Shown here: one piece after another, positions 44,562 to 53,816 of the stretch
Numbering within the stretch: position 1 is the first letter of the stretch
Layout of the letters: every line of letters starts with the position of its first letter
Assembly (NCBI GenBank): GCA_902760755.1
Contig: CACWHK010000001.1
Span: 62,001-126,000, forward strand
Source: an uncultured Lachnospiraceae bacterium
GTDB taxonomy: Bacteria; Bacillota; Clostridia; Lachnospirales; Lachnospiraceae
DNA: 64,000 nucleotides
Reading direction: 5' to 3'
Translations under genes and position numbers: made by a program
Notes under the pieces: generated by a model
Database searches by the model: none
Told to the model about the DNA's origin: nothing
The model's input: only the letters and a program-made list of their open reading frames with translations

Positions 44562-47500
44562 TTGAAACGAACGGGAAGGAAAACCGTATCACTGCTGTAC
44601 GTGGCATGTCTTCTGATGTGCCTTCTTTTCGTGCCCTCTGACAGGGGCGCGGATGCAGCGGCAAGAGATCCCTTCCTGTCACAGTTCATGCAGACGGTAT
44701 ATAATCAGGAGAGCGGGCTCGGAAGTACGGAGGTGAACTGTATCCTTCAGACCGCCTCCGGATATATCTACGCCGGAACCGACGGCGGTTTCTATCGGTA
44801 CAACGGAAAGGAATTCAAGATCCTCAATCTCTGGGATACCGATAAGGATGATGTTTATTTTGTAAAAGATCTTTTCCAGGATTCCAGGGAACGTCTCTGG
44901 ATCTCCACCAACAACTACGGCCTGTTCTACATGCTGGGCAGCGATGTGCACCATTTTTCTTCGGACTATTATGATGGCATAAAGTCCATCAATGATGTCT
45001 GTGAGGGAAAGGACGGGATCATCTACGTGGCGGGCTCGGAGGGTCTCTATATTGCAGATCCGTCAGCGGAGACGCTGCAGCCGGTTGCGGCGCTGGCCGG
45101 AAAGAATATCAAGCAGATCACCGTGGCAGGCTCCATCCTCTGGGGCATCGACAATGACAACCATTTCTTCTCCCTGAACGAGGCGGAGCAGGTAATGACC
45201 TACTCGGCGGACAAGTACACCGAGGAGGAGCTTTCCTGTATCCTGGGAATGGAGGATGGTACGGTTTACTTCGGTACCACCGGTATGGAAGTGATCCATC
45301 TGAAGCAGAATATGGAGTACAGTCTCCTTACCTCCACCCGTGACGGTATCAGCTCCCTCTATTATGACGGAAGCAGACTCTTTGTATGCGCGGAAGGCGG
45401 TGTCGGGTACTTTAATACGGAGGGGAAGTTCTCCCAGTTAAATGATACGGATATCAACCGGTATTTTACCTCCATGATCATGGATTATGAGGGGAATTAC
45501 TGGTTCTCCTCCAGCCGCTTCGGAATCCTTATGCTAGGTCGCAGCAAATTCCAGAGCTTCAATGAACGATACGGACTGAATGCGGTAGGGACCAACTGTG
45601 TCCGGAACTTCGGTGTCTGGACCTGTATCTGTACCGATGAGGGGCTGACCATTCTGGATGCCCAGTATAAGACGGTGAAGAACGATCTGACGGAGTTCCT
45701 GAAGGGAGCAAGTGTTAAGGATATCATGCGGGATTCCAGGGGAAACTTCTGGATCTCTACCTCCCGGCGGTACGGTATCGTCCGTTACTCACCTGCGGGG
45801 GAGATCAAAACCTTCGGAAGGACCGGGTCGTTGCTTACCAACCTGGTGAATACGGCCATCGAGCTGCATGACGGCACCATTGCCGTAGCGACGGAGGAGG
45901 GGATCAGCATCCTGGACGGAGATTCCCAGGTGCTGAAGAACTATTCCCGAAGCGAGGGACTGGAGTATTCCAACATCAACTGTCTCTATGAGGATGCAGA
46001 TGGAAGACTCTTTGCCGGCTCCGACGGCGGAGGGCTCTACGTGATCGAGGGATACCGGGTCCGGAATCTTACGGAATCCGACGGACTTACGTCAAATGTG
46101 ATCACCTCCATCACTCCCGGTAAGAGCGGTCTCTGGATCAGTACGGATAACGGGGTATCGCTGTTCTCGGAAAGCATCCGGGCTATCAGCAATATTGATT
46201 TTTCCAACAATGTTTATGATATCCTGACGGAGGATACGGAAGACGGTGAGGTGATCTGGATCATCGGCTCCAAGGGTGTTCTTCGCACCACGGAGGAGGA
46301 GCTTCTGGGGACCACCGGGGTCAGCGGACGTTACTATGCTCAGGGCGACGGTCTGAAAATGAGCCTGACCCTGTATTCTCATTCCACCATCAAGGATCAT
46401 ATCATCTATCTTTGCTGTGAGCAGGGCGTTTACATGTTCCATACGGACAGTATCCCCGAGAATACCACGGCTCCGAGACTGACGGTTTCGGAGATCAATG
46501 TGGATGATACGGTCTACCATTTCGATCAGATCGGCGGAAGCCTGAAGATTCCTTCGAATACCCAGAGAATGTCCATCTCCTTTGCGGTGCTCAGCTACAC
46601 CAACCGTGAGAATATCAAGGTGGAGTATAAGCTGGAGGGCTTTGACAGCACACCGATCACCATCAGCCCGTCGGATCCCATGCAGGCGGTTTATACGAAT
46701 CTGGAGGGGGGATCCTATACATTTACGGTACGTGCCATGAACGGAGACGGCGTCTCCAGTGAGGAGGACATCACCTTCCGGATCGAGAAGGAGTACGGCT
46801 TCTTCGAAAAGACCTCAGTGAAGATCCTCTTACTGTCGATCCTGGTGCTCCTTGTTCTTTCCGTGATCATCGGACTTATCTGGTTCCAGCGCCGTGTCTC
46901 CGGTCAGAACCGTGAGATCGAAAAGCTGGAAAAGGAGCATGAGGTGGCCGTGAAGTCCAGTACCGCAAAGACGGACTTCCTGGCACATATGAGTAATGAG
47001 ATCAAGACACCGATCCATGCCATCATCAGTCTGGCAGAGACCCTGCAGCATGAGGAAAACCGGGAGAGCCGGGAGCAGAGTCTGAAAGCCATCGTGGATT
47101 CGGGAGAGGATATTCTGGGTAAGGTGGATGAGACCATCCAGCTGGCGCGGCTTGAGGCAGGTAAGGAAACGGCCCAGGAGGCACCGTACTCCATCACCAC
47201 CCTTGTCTGTGACATCTCCGACAGCATGATCAACCGGCTGGCGGACCGACCGGTACGGTTCCTTGTGGACCTCGGCGAGAACATCCCGGACATCATGATC
47301 GGTGACTATGATAAGATCAAGCGGATCCTGGAGATCCTTACGGATAATGCACAGAAGTATACTCAGGAGGGAACCATCACCCTCTTTGTGGACTGCTATC
47401 ACAGCATGGATGCGAAGGGGAAGGACACCCTGTTCTTCAGTATCTCCGATACCGGTGTGGGTATCCGGAAGGAACGGCTGCAGCATATCTTTGAGGTATA

Positions 47501-48926
47501 TAATATCGCGGACAGCAAGAAGCAGACCGGTTATACCGGAAGCGGAATCAGTCTGGCCATCGCAAAGAAGCTGACCGAGATCATGGATGGCGAGCTGGAT
47601 GTGGAGAGTACCTATGGGGCAGGCTCTACATTTACGCTGTCCCTGCGTCAGGGCAAGCCGGAGGGTGATGTGGTCCCCGTATCCACGGATGCGGAGATCC
47701 TGGACCGCGTCACCAAGGAAGAGGCGGAGAAGATGCTTCTTTCCGACGTAAATGTACTGCTTGTGGATGATATCGAAATCGGACGTACCGTGGCACTGGG
47801 CGTATTAAAGCAGATGGAGGCTCATGCCGATGCGGCGTCCTCCGGCGTCAGTGCCGTGGATATGGTCATGAACAAGTCCTATGATCTGGTGTTCATGGAT
47901 CTGGCCATGCCGGTTATGAGCGGAGAAGATGCGCTGCATGAGATCCGGGAGCTGGAGCGTGACGGCGTAGCAGAGCTGCCCATCCTGGCCATGACTGAGG
48001 ATGCGATCCGAGAGGATTATGACCGGCTGATCGAGACCGGCTTTACGGATGTGATCGTGAAGCCTCTGGATCTGGTGACTCTGGCAACCGTGGCAAAGAA
48101 GTATCTTCCGGCAGAGAAGATCCGGTACCGTTCCGTAAATCTTACGGGCTATACAAATGAATCCAGATACCGCGAGGGTCTGGAGATCCTGCAGGGACAT
48201 CTGGATGTGGCCGGAACACTGGAGAGGATTGGCGGAAGCGTTGAGGTTTACAACCGGATCCTCAGCACCTTCTTCAATCAGAACCAGAATGCACCGGAAG
48301 AGCTGCAGACGAAGTTTACCAAGAACTACCGGGCCTTCCGGACCAGACTTCACAGTGTCCGTACCGGAGCGCAGAATGTGGGTGCCGTTGAGATCGTTAA
48401 CCTGATCTCCCGGCTGGATGCGGCCATCAACATCAACAACAGAGGCTATGTACGGGATAACCTCCCGTCCCTGATCCGTATGCTGGACGGTGTCCTTGTG
48501 GTTGTGGCACACTATCTGGAGTTTGCGGTAGGACAGCAGGGAATCGTACAGGAGAAGGATCCGGCTTTCATGCCGAAGGAACCGGAAGAGACGATGGAGA
48601 AGGAACCGAAGGAAGAAGGCAGAGAGCAAAAAAGGCCGGCACCGGAGACCGCGGCAAAGAAGAAGGAGCCTGTGCTTCACGTGACAAAGAAGAAGGAGCC
48701 TGTGCTGCGTGATTCCGTGGATCCGGAGACGCTCCGGCTGATCAGCGAGAAGGCAAAGGCAAAGGATATCGAGGGGATTGCAAAGGAGCTGGAACGGCTG
48801 GCGTCCGACCGGTACGGGAACGAGGATACCGAGTTCCTGCAGGCCCTGGCAGATCAGGCACGGGAGAAGAATACGGACGCGATCCTGGACATGATCGATA
48901 CCTATATTGCTCTGAAAAAGGGCTGA
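44562..48926 (+). CDS. Hybrid two-component sensor with beta-propeller, degenerate H-box, receiver and Hpt domain
   Basis: 1454 residues. A signal peptide (about 8-27), then a two-component-propeller sensor (about 35-620; repeats such as LFQDSRERLWISTNNYGL and GRLFAGSDGGGLYV), a Y_Y_Y beta domain (about 645-745), one membrane helix (about 754-775), a dimer/H-box region, HATPase (NAQKYTQEG, SDTGVGI, GSGISLAI), a receiver with D1113, and an Hpt-like region with H1264. The H-box reads MSNEIKTPIHAI: the phosphoacceptor position is N812, with a His at 819 where Asn is usual. A Lys/Pro/Glu linker and a final helical unit of 75 residues follow. TTG start, with GAGG about 8 bases upstream. Confidence 0.88.
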   Translation: MKRTGRKTVSLLYVACLLMCLLFVPSDRGADAAARDPFLSQFMQTVYNQESGLGSTEVNCILQTASGYIYAGTDGGFYRYNGKEFKILNLWDTDKDDVYFVKDLFQDSRERLWISTNNYGLFYMLGSDVHHFSSDYYDGIKSINDVCEGKDGIIYVAGSEGLYIADPSAETLQPVAALAGKNIKQITVAGSILWGIDNDNHFFSLNEAEQVMTYSADKYTEEELSCILGMEDGTVYFGTTGMEVIHLKQNMEYSLLTSTRDGISSLYYDGSRLFVCAEGGVGYFNTEGKFSQLNDTDINRYFTSMIMDYEGNYWFSSSRFGILMLGRSKFQSFNERYGLNAVGTNCVRNFGVWTCICTDEGLTILDAQYKTVKNDLTEFLKGASVKDIMRDSRGNFWISTSRRYGIVRYSPAGEIKTFGRTGSLLTNLVNTAIELHDGTIAVATEEGISILDGDSQVLKNYSRSEGLEYSNINCLYEDADGRLFAGSDGGGLYVIEGYRVRNLTESDGLTSNVITSITPGKSGLWISTDNGVSLFSESIRAISNIDFSNNVYDILTEDTEDGEVIWIIGSKGVLRTTEEELLGTTGVSGRYYAQGDGLKMSLTLYSHSTIKDHIIYLCCEQGVYMFHTDSIPENTTAPRLTVSEINVDDTVYHFDQIGGSLKIPSNTQRMSISFAVLSYTNRENIKVEYKLEGFDSTPITISPSDPMQAVYTNLEGGSYTFTVRAMNGDGVSSEEDITFRIEKEYGFFEKTSVKILLLSILVLLVLSVIIGLIWFQRRVSGQNREIEKLEKEHEVAVKSSTAKTDFLAHMSNEIKTPIHAIISLAETLQHEENRESREQSLKAIVDSGEDILGKVDETIQLARLEAGKETAQEAPYSITTLVCDISDSMINRLADRPVRFLVDLGENIPDIMIGDYDKIKRILEILTDNAQKYTQEGTITLFVDCYHSMDAKGKDTLFFSISDTGVGIRKERLQHIFEVYNIADSKKQTGYTGSGISLAIAKKLTEIMDGELDVESTYGAGSTFTLSLRQGKPEGDVVPVSTDAEILDRVTKEEAEKMLLSDVNVLLVDDIEIGRTVALGVLKQMEAHADAASSGVSAVDMVMNKSYDLVFMDLAMPVMSGEDALHEIRELERDGVAELPILAMTEDAIREDYDRLIETGFTDVIVKPLDLVTLATVAKKYLPAEKIRYRSVNLTGYTNESRYREGLEILQGHLDVAGTLERIGGSVEVYNRILSTFFNQNQNAPEELQTKFTKNYRAFRTRLHSVRTGAQNVGAVEIVNLISRLDAAININNRGYVRDNLPSLIRMLDGVLVVVAHYLEFAVGQQGIVQEKDPAFMPKEPEETMEKEPKEEGREQKRPAPETAAKKKEPVLHVTKKKEPVLRDSVDPETLRLISEKAKAKDIEGIAKELERLASDRYGNEDTEFLQALADQAREKNTDAILDMIDTYIALKKG

Positions 48927-48967
48927 TCTTGTACGAAAAAAAATACATTTTTGTGATACGAAAAGTC

Positions 48968-49033
48968 TTTACAAAAAGGGTACAGTTTCGATATACTCAC
49001 GTTGGATGGTATTCGAAAGAAACTGTACCCTTT
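48968..49033 (+). promoter_or_regulatory. Promoter-like boxes inside a 15-bp inverted repeat upstream of the pan genes
   Basis: TTTACA (48968-48973) and TATACT (48992-48997), spacer 18. Exact arms AAAGGGTACAGTTTC (48975-48989) and its complement at 49019-49033; the loop has a further partial dyad. No T-run directly after, so operator or leader structure rather than a simple terminator. Confidence 0.6.
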
Positions 49034-49122
49034 CAATTTCATAGATTAGTATCATATAACGCATCTGATCATACCCCATGTCACAACGCGTATCGCTTTT
49101 ACAAAGGACAGGAGGTGGTCGT

Positions 49123-49971
49123 ATGAAGATTGGATTTTATGGTGCCGGCCGTGTCGGCTGTACGCTGGGACGGTATTTGAAGGAGCATGACCTGGAGGTG
49201 ACCGGGTATTACAACCGGACGAAGGAGAAGGCTCTGGAAGCGGCACAGTGGACCGGTACTTTATGCTACGAGACAGTAAGCTCTTTGGTGAATGAGAATG
49301 ATGCGATATTCTTAACAGTCAGTGATCAGGCGATCCCTCCCGTCATCGCGGAGTTAAAACGATCTGCCGAGCTGAAGGGTAAGCTCCTCTGCCACACCAG
49401 TGGCGCACTTTCCTCCGACGTCTTTGCCGGAACCGGAGCCTACGGTTATTCAATCCATCCCCTATATGCAATTTCAAACAGAGAATCATCCTACACGACC
49501 CTGGACCGTGCGTATTTTACGGTGGAGGGAGATCCGGAATATCTGGATGACTGGGTAGAAATCCTTTCGGAAGTCGGGCTTCGCTGCAAAGCCATCTCAG
49601 CCGTTGAGAAGGTCCGGTACCATGCCGCTGCGGTTATGGCCAGCAATCTGGTCTGCGGACTCTATGCAGCTGCCGTGGATGAACTTAACGCCTGCGGATT
49701 TTCCGGGAAGGAAGCCGTGGAAGCACTGGCCGGACTCTTTCTGGACAATGCTGCCGCCCTTGCAGAGAAGGGCCCTGCAGAGCAGCTGACCGGCCCCCTG
49801 GAACGAGGCGATGCGGAAACGGTATCAAGACACCTGGCCGTTCTTTCCGGAACGGAACGGGACACCTACCTGCAGCTTTCAAAGCAGGTATTAAAGGTGG
49901 CGGAAGAGAAGAATCCGAAGAAGGATTACTCAGAGATAAAGAAGCTTCTGGATGAAAATAAGATTCGTTGA
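49123..49971 (+). CDS. Rossmann-fold DUF2520 protein, candidate ketopantoate reductase
   Basis: 282 residues. IGFYGAGRVGCTLG at 3-16 is the dinucleotide loop. Then come YYNRTKEKA, a strand ending FLTVSDQAIPPV, CHTSGALSSDVF and SIHPLYAI (DUF2520 features), and a helical C-terminal part (HAAAVMASNL onward). It stands 50 bases before panB, the only gene of the pathway missing in the block is a ketopantoate reductase, and no panE is seen. A PanG-like replacement enzyme is known in other bacteria; identity with this family is inferred. AGGAGG is seven bases before ATG. Confidence 0.82.
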   Translation: MKIGFYGAGRVGCTLGRYLKEHDLEVTGYYNRTKEKALEAAQWTGTLCYETVSSLVNENDAIFLTVSDQAIPPVIAELKRSAELKGKLLCHTSGALSSDVFAGTGAYGYSIHPLYAISNRESSYTTLDRAYFTVEGDPEYLDDWVEILSEVGLRCKAISAVEKVRYHAAAVMASNLVCGLYAAAVDELNACGFSGKEAVEALAGLFLDNAAALAEKGPAEQLTGPLERGDAETVSRHLAVLSGTERDTYLQLSKQVLKVAEEKNPKKDYSEIKKLLDENKIR

Positions 49972-50021
49972 TCGGATAGACAAATGCTGTCCGAAATCTA
50001 ACAAAGAGGAGGGATTCAAGT

Positions 50022-50870
50022 ATGAAGAACACAGTGGTTACATTTCAGCAGATGAAGGAAAAGGGCGAGCGGATCTCCATGCTGACCGCCTATGATTATT
50101 CCACCGCTAAGCTTGAGGACGGTGCCGGGATCAACGGAATCCTGGTGGGGGATTCACTCGGAAATGTAATGCTTGGCTACCCGGATACCATTTCCGTAAC
50201 CATGGAAGATATGATCCATCATGGCGCAGCCGTATCCCGCGGCGCAGAAAATGCCCTGGTGGTGATCGATATGCCGTTTATGTCCTATCAGGCCTCCGTC
50301 TACGATGCAGTGGTAAATGCAGGACGGCTGATGAAGGAAGGCCGCGGACAGGCAGTGAAGCTGGAGGGCGGCGAGGAGGTATGCCCCCAGATCAAGGCCA
50401 TCACACAGTCCAGCATTCCCGTTATGGCACATCTGGGACTGACACCGCAGTCCATCAACGTGTTCGGCGGCTTCAAATCCCAGGCAAAGGAACTGGAGCC
50501 TGCCAAGAAGCTGATCCGGGATGCGCTGGCAGTTCAGGAAGCAGGTGCCTTTGCAGTGACCCTTGAATGTGTACCGGCACGCCTGGCAGAGATCGTAACA
50601 AAGCTCCTTCGCATCCCCACCATCGGAATCGGGGCAGGAGCCGGCTGTGATGGCCAGATCCTCGTATACGCCGACATGCTTGCCATGTTCAACGACTTCC
50701 GCCCGAAGTTCGTAAAAGCCTTCTCGAACGTAGGAGAACATATGAAGGAAGGCTTCGCAGCCTATGATGCAGAAGTAAAGGCAGGAACTTATCCTGCAGA
50801 AGAACACACCTACCCGATGGAAGACGGTGTTTACGAAGAACTCAAGAAGTATGTAGACGATATTCAGTAA
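50022..50870 (+). CDS. panB: 3-methyl-2-oxobutanoate hydroxymethyltransferase
   Basis: 282 residues. [18 protein letters not shown] at the start, [52 protein letters not shown] and [20 protein letters not shown] are PanB signatures. It adds a hydroxymethyl group from methylene-THF to 2-oxoisovalerate. AGAGGAGGG precedes ATG. First step of pantothenate synthesis in this cluster. Confidence 0.97.
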   Translation: MKNTVVTFQQMKEKGERISMLTAYDYSTAKLEDGAGINGILVGDSLGNVMLGYPDTISVTMEDMIHHGAAVSRGAENALVVIDMPFMSYQASVYDAVVNAGRLMKEGRGQAVKLEGGEEVCPQIKAITQSSIPVMAHLGLTPQSINVFGGFKSQAKELEPAKKLIRDALAVQEAGAFAVTLECVPARLAEIVTKLLRIPTIGIGAGAGCDGQILVYADMLAMFNDFRPKFVKAFSNVGEHMKEGFAAYDAEVKAGTYPAEEHTYPMEDGVYEELKKYVDDIQ

Positions 50871-50922
50871 ACCGCTCGAAAGGGATAAGGATAATAATAC
50901 TTAGGATCAGGAGGAAAAAACC

Positions 50923-51774
50923 TTGAAAATCGTATCCACAGTCGCAGAAGTAAGAGAAATTGTAAAGGGATGGAGAGCCGCAGGTGAGACGGTCGGTCTG
51001 GTACCCACCATGGGCTTCCTTCACGCCGGCCACCAGAGTCTGATCGCAGCCAGCGTCGCAGGCAACGACCACACCGTTGTCAGCGTCTTCGTCAACCCGA
51101 CCCAGTTCGGTCCCAACGAAGACCTTGCCAGCTATCCCCGTGACCTTGACCGCGATGCAGCCCTTTGCGAAAGCACGGGCGCAGACGTGATCTTCCATCC
51201 GGAACCGTCCGAGATGTATCCCGACGGCTTCGTATCCTTCGTGGATATGAACGGCCTTACCAACCATCTGTGCGGACTGTCCCGGCCGGTACATTTCCGT
51301 GGTGTCTGCACCGTCGTATCCAAGCTGTTCAACATCGTGCAGCCGGATCATGCCTACTTCGGACAGAAGGATGCACAGCAGCTGGCGGTTGTAAAGCGGA
51401 TGGTTAAGGATCTGAACATGCCGCTGGAGATCGTCGGATGTCCCATCGTTCGCGAAGCAGACGGTCTGGCCATGAGCTCCCGGAATACCTACATGAATGA
51501 AGAGGAGCGGAAGGCTGCTCTGATCCTGTCCCAGTCCATCCGCCTCGGCGAACAGCTGGTAAAGGACGGCGAGCGGGATGCAAATGTGGTAAAGTCCGCC
51601 ATGACCGCTCTGATCGAGACGGAACCCATGGCAGAGATTGATTATGTGGAGGTAGTGGACGGACTGACCATGGAATCCGTGGATACCATCCGTGGCGAGA
51701 TCCTCTGCGCCATTGCCGTAAAGATCAACAACAAGGTTCGTCTTATCGATAACTTCATCACAGAGGTAGAGTAA
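50923..51774 (+). CDS. panC: Pantoate-beta-alanine ligase
   Basis: 283 residues, TTG start with AGGAGG 9 bases upstream. [14 protein letters not shown] (HxGH) and the AMSSRN element (KMSKS-like) frame the adenylation site; [13 protein letters not shown] and [13 protein letters not shown] follow. It condenses pantoate and beta-alanine using ATP. panD, which makes the beta-alanine, is the next gene. Confidence 0.97.
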   Translation: MKIVSTVAEVREIVKGWRAAGETVGLVPTMGFLHAGHQSLIAASVAGNDHTVVSVFVNPTQFGPNEDLASYPRDLDRDAALCESTGADVIFHPEPSEMYPDGFVSFVDMNGLTNHLCGLSRPVHFRGVCTVVSKLFNIVQPDHAYFGQKDAQQLAVVKRMVKDLNMPLEIVGCPIVREADGLAMSSRNTYMNEEERKAALILSQSIRLGEQLVKDGERDANVVKSAMTALIETEPMAEIDYVEVVDGLTMESVDTIRGEILCAIAVKINNKVRLIDNFITEVE

Positions 51775-51827
51775 GGAGGGGAGCGACCCTTCCGGGAAAA
51801 TATATCAGAAGGAACGGAGAAAAAAGT

Positions 51828-52253
51828 ATGCTGATCAATGTATTAAAGAGTAAGATCCACAGAGCCACCGTAACTCAGGCAGAGCTGAACTATGTGGGGA
51901 GCATCACCATCGACCAGGAGCTGATGGATGCAGCCGGTCTCATCGAGTATGAGAAGGTTCAGATCGCGGATGTGGACAACGGTGCACGTCTGGAAACCTA
52001 CGTGATCGCAGGAGAGGCCGGGTCCGGAGTGATCTGTCTTAACGGTGCGGCTGCCCGCTGTGTATCCACGGGAGACCGGGTGATCATCATGAACTATGCA
52101 CTGATGACACCGGAGGAGTTTGCGGAGAATCCGCCCCGTGTGATCTTTGTTGACTGCGAAAATCATGTGACTCGTGCCACCCGTTATGAAAAGCACGGAA
52201 CCCTCGAGGATATGCCCGAGGATGAAGACGGTGCGGATGGTGTGGAGGAGTAG
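51828..52253 (+). CDS. panD: Aspartate 1-decarboxylase proenzyme
   Basis: 141 residues. The self-cleavage site is G24-S25 (NYVGSITID), giving the pyruvoyl group from Ser25. [30 protein letters not shown] and VIIMNYAL are conserved. It makes beta-alanine from aspartate. A short acidic tail of about 17 residues extends beyond the usual fold. GGAG lies upstream of ATG. Confidence 0.96.
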   Translation: MLINVLKSKIHRATVTQAELNYVGSITIDQELMDAAGLIEYEKVQIADVDNGARLETYVIAGEAGSGVICLNGAAARCVSTGDRVIIMNYALMTPEEFAENPPRVIFVDCENHVTRATRYEKHGTLEDMPEDEDGADGVEE

Positions 52254-52254
52254 C

Positions 52255-52481
52255 GCGAAGCATTGAGCCATGCAGGACTGCGAAGGAACGCTTTGCGTGA
52301 GCAAGGCTCACAGGCAAAGCGGTGACGGAGCAGGACTATACGGCGAAAGCCGCGACATCGAGGGTGCGGAGCACCCGAGATGGAGGCGTGGCTCATATTT
52401 GGCTGACGGCATCCATGGCCGGAAGCCAAGGCCTAAGCGAAGCATTGAGCCATGCAGGACTGCGAAGGAACGCTTTGCGTG
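52255..52481. repeat. Pair of 45-bp direct repeats in the panD-coaBC gap
   Basis: The same 45 bases occur at 52255-52299 and 52437-52481, beginning GCGAAGCATTGAG and ending GCTTTGCGTG. The 137 bases between them hold small purine-looped hairpins (GGCGAAAGCC, GGTGCGGAGCACC and a GGCC dyad near 52415). No gene with a credible ribosome site is seen in the gap. Confidence 0.9.
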
Positions 52482-52511
52482 GCATGGCCCACATACAAAC
52501 GGAGGTAGATT

Positions 52512-53708
52512 ATGCTGACAGGAAAGAACATCCTGCTGGGCGTATCCGGCGGGATCGCAGCCTACAAGATGGCAAATGTGGCCAGCATGCTGATGAAGCT
52601 GCATGCGGATGTGCATGTGATGATGACACGGAATGCCACACATTTTATAACACCTAAGACCTTTGAGGTTCTGACGAAGAATAAGGTCTACCTGGATACC
52701 TTTGATGAAACACCGGATGATGCGGTGCATGTACCCCATATCTCTCTGGGAACCGGGGCAGACTGCATCCTGATCGCACCGGCTACCGCAAATGTGATCG
52801 GGAAGCTGGCAAACGGGATCGCAGATGACATGCTGACCACCACGGTGCTGCCGGCACGCTGCCCGATCCTGGTATGCCCCTCCATGAATGTCTACATGCT
52901 GGAGAATCCCATCGTGCAGGATAATATCGAGAAATTAAGGCGCTTCGGCTATCAGATCATCGAGCCGGATGAGGGATATCTTGCCTGCGGTTACGAGGGA
53001 AAGGGGAAGCTTCCGAAGGAGGAAGAGCTGGTGGAGCGGATCCTCCTTGCGGCTGCCGCTAAGAAGGATTTGGAGGGAAAGCATGTTGTGGTTTCCGCAG
53101 GACCTACGGAGGAACCGCTGGATCCCATCCGTGTCATTACCAATCATTCCTCCGGAAAGATGGGCTATGCACTGGCGAAGGCTGCAGCCTGCCGCGGAGC
53201 CAAGGTGACGCTGGTATCCGGTCCCACGGCACTGGAAAAGCCGGTGGGTGTGGAGAGAGTGAATATCCATACGGCGGAGGATATGTATCAGGCAGTAACG
53301 AAGGCCGCAAAGACCGCGGATATTGTTGTGATGGCTGCTGCAGTTGCGGATTATACTCCGGCTACCGTTGCGGATCAGAAGATCAAGAAGAAGGAAGGAG
53401 ACCTCTCCATTCCCTTGAAACGGACGAAGGATATCCTCCTTTCCCTCGGAGAGAAGAAGCGTCCGGGACAGTTTATCTGCGGCTTCTCCATGGAGACCGA
53501 GAATCTGCTGGAGAACTCCACGGCAAAGCTGGCAAAGAAAAATGCGGACATGATCTGTGCCAATTCCCTGACCCAGGAGGGTGCGGGCTATCAGGTGGAT
53601 ACGAATATCCTGACCCTCATCACAAAGGACGGGACGGAGCAGCTGCCCATGATGTCCAAGCTGGAGGCGGCAAACCGGATCTTTGATAAGATCCTGTCAC
53701 TCCGTTGA
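52512..53708 (+). CDS. coaBC: Bifunctional phosphopantothenoylcysteine decarboxylase / phosphopantothenate-cysteine ligase
   Basis: 398 residues. CoaC half: LLGVSGGIAAYK flavin loop, H76 in VPHISLG, PATANVIGKLANGIADD, CPSMNVYM and C159 in LACGYEGKGKLP. CoaB half from about 190: VSAGPTEEPLDPIRVITNHSSGKMG, AAVADYTP and the K-x-K-K region. It runs two consecutive steps of coenzyme A synthesis. GGAGG is 7 bases before ATG. It completes the pantothenate block. Confidence 0.97.
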   Translation: MLTGKNILLGVSGGIAAYKMANVASMLMKLHADVHVMMTRNATHFITPKTFEVLTKNKVYLDTFDETPDDAVHVPHISLGTGADCILIAPATANVIGKLANGIADDMLTTTVLPARCPILVCPSMNVYMLENPIVQDNIEKLRRFGYQIIEPDEGYLACGYEGKGKLPKEEELVERILLAAAAKKDLEGKHVVVSAGPTEEPLDPIRVITNHSSGKMGYALAKAAACRGAKVTLVSGPTALEKPVGVERVNIHTAEDMYQAVTKAAKTADIVVMAAAVADYTPATVADQKIKKKEGDLSIPLKRTKDILLSLGEKKRPGQFICGFSMETENLLENSTAKLAKKNADMICANSLTQEGAGYQVDTNILTLITKDGTEQLPMMSKLEAANRIFDKILSLR

Positions 53709-53730
53709 AATATTTTCTGTGTTGTGTTAG

Positions 53731-53767
53731 AATAAGGCGTGAGTGTTTAACTCGCGCCTTATTATTT
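53731..53767 (+). terminator. Terminator after coaBC
   Basis: AATAAGGCGTGAGT (from 53731) pairs with ACTCGCGCCTTATT through one G-T pair, then ATTTT. A promoter-like TTGAAA/TAGAAT pair (53705-53733, spacer 17) overlaps its beginning. Confidence 0.65.
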
Positions 53768-53816
53768 TCGGTAAATCTTAAGGTAAACAATGGAAAAGGA
53801 AGGTGATCATTGGCTT

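Noticed and set aside
52255..52481. CRISPR array
   Set aside because: Only two repeat copies with a 137-base hairpin-rich spacer and no cas genes.
52087..52739. Short frames in the panD-coaBC gap that repeat the same peptide
   Set aside because: The repeated peptide arises from the 45-bp DNA repeat; no ribosome sites.
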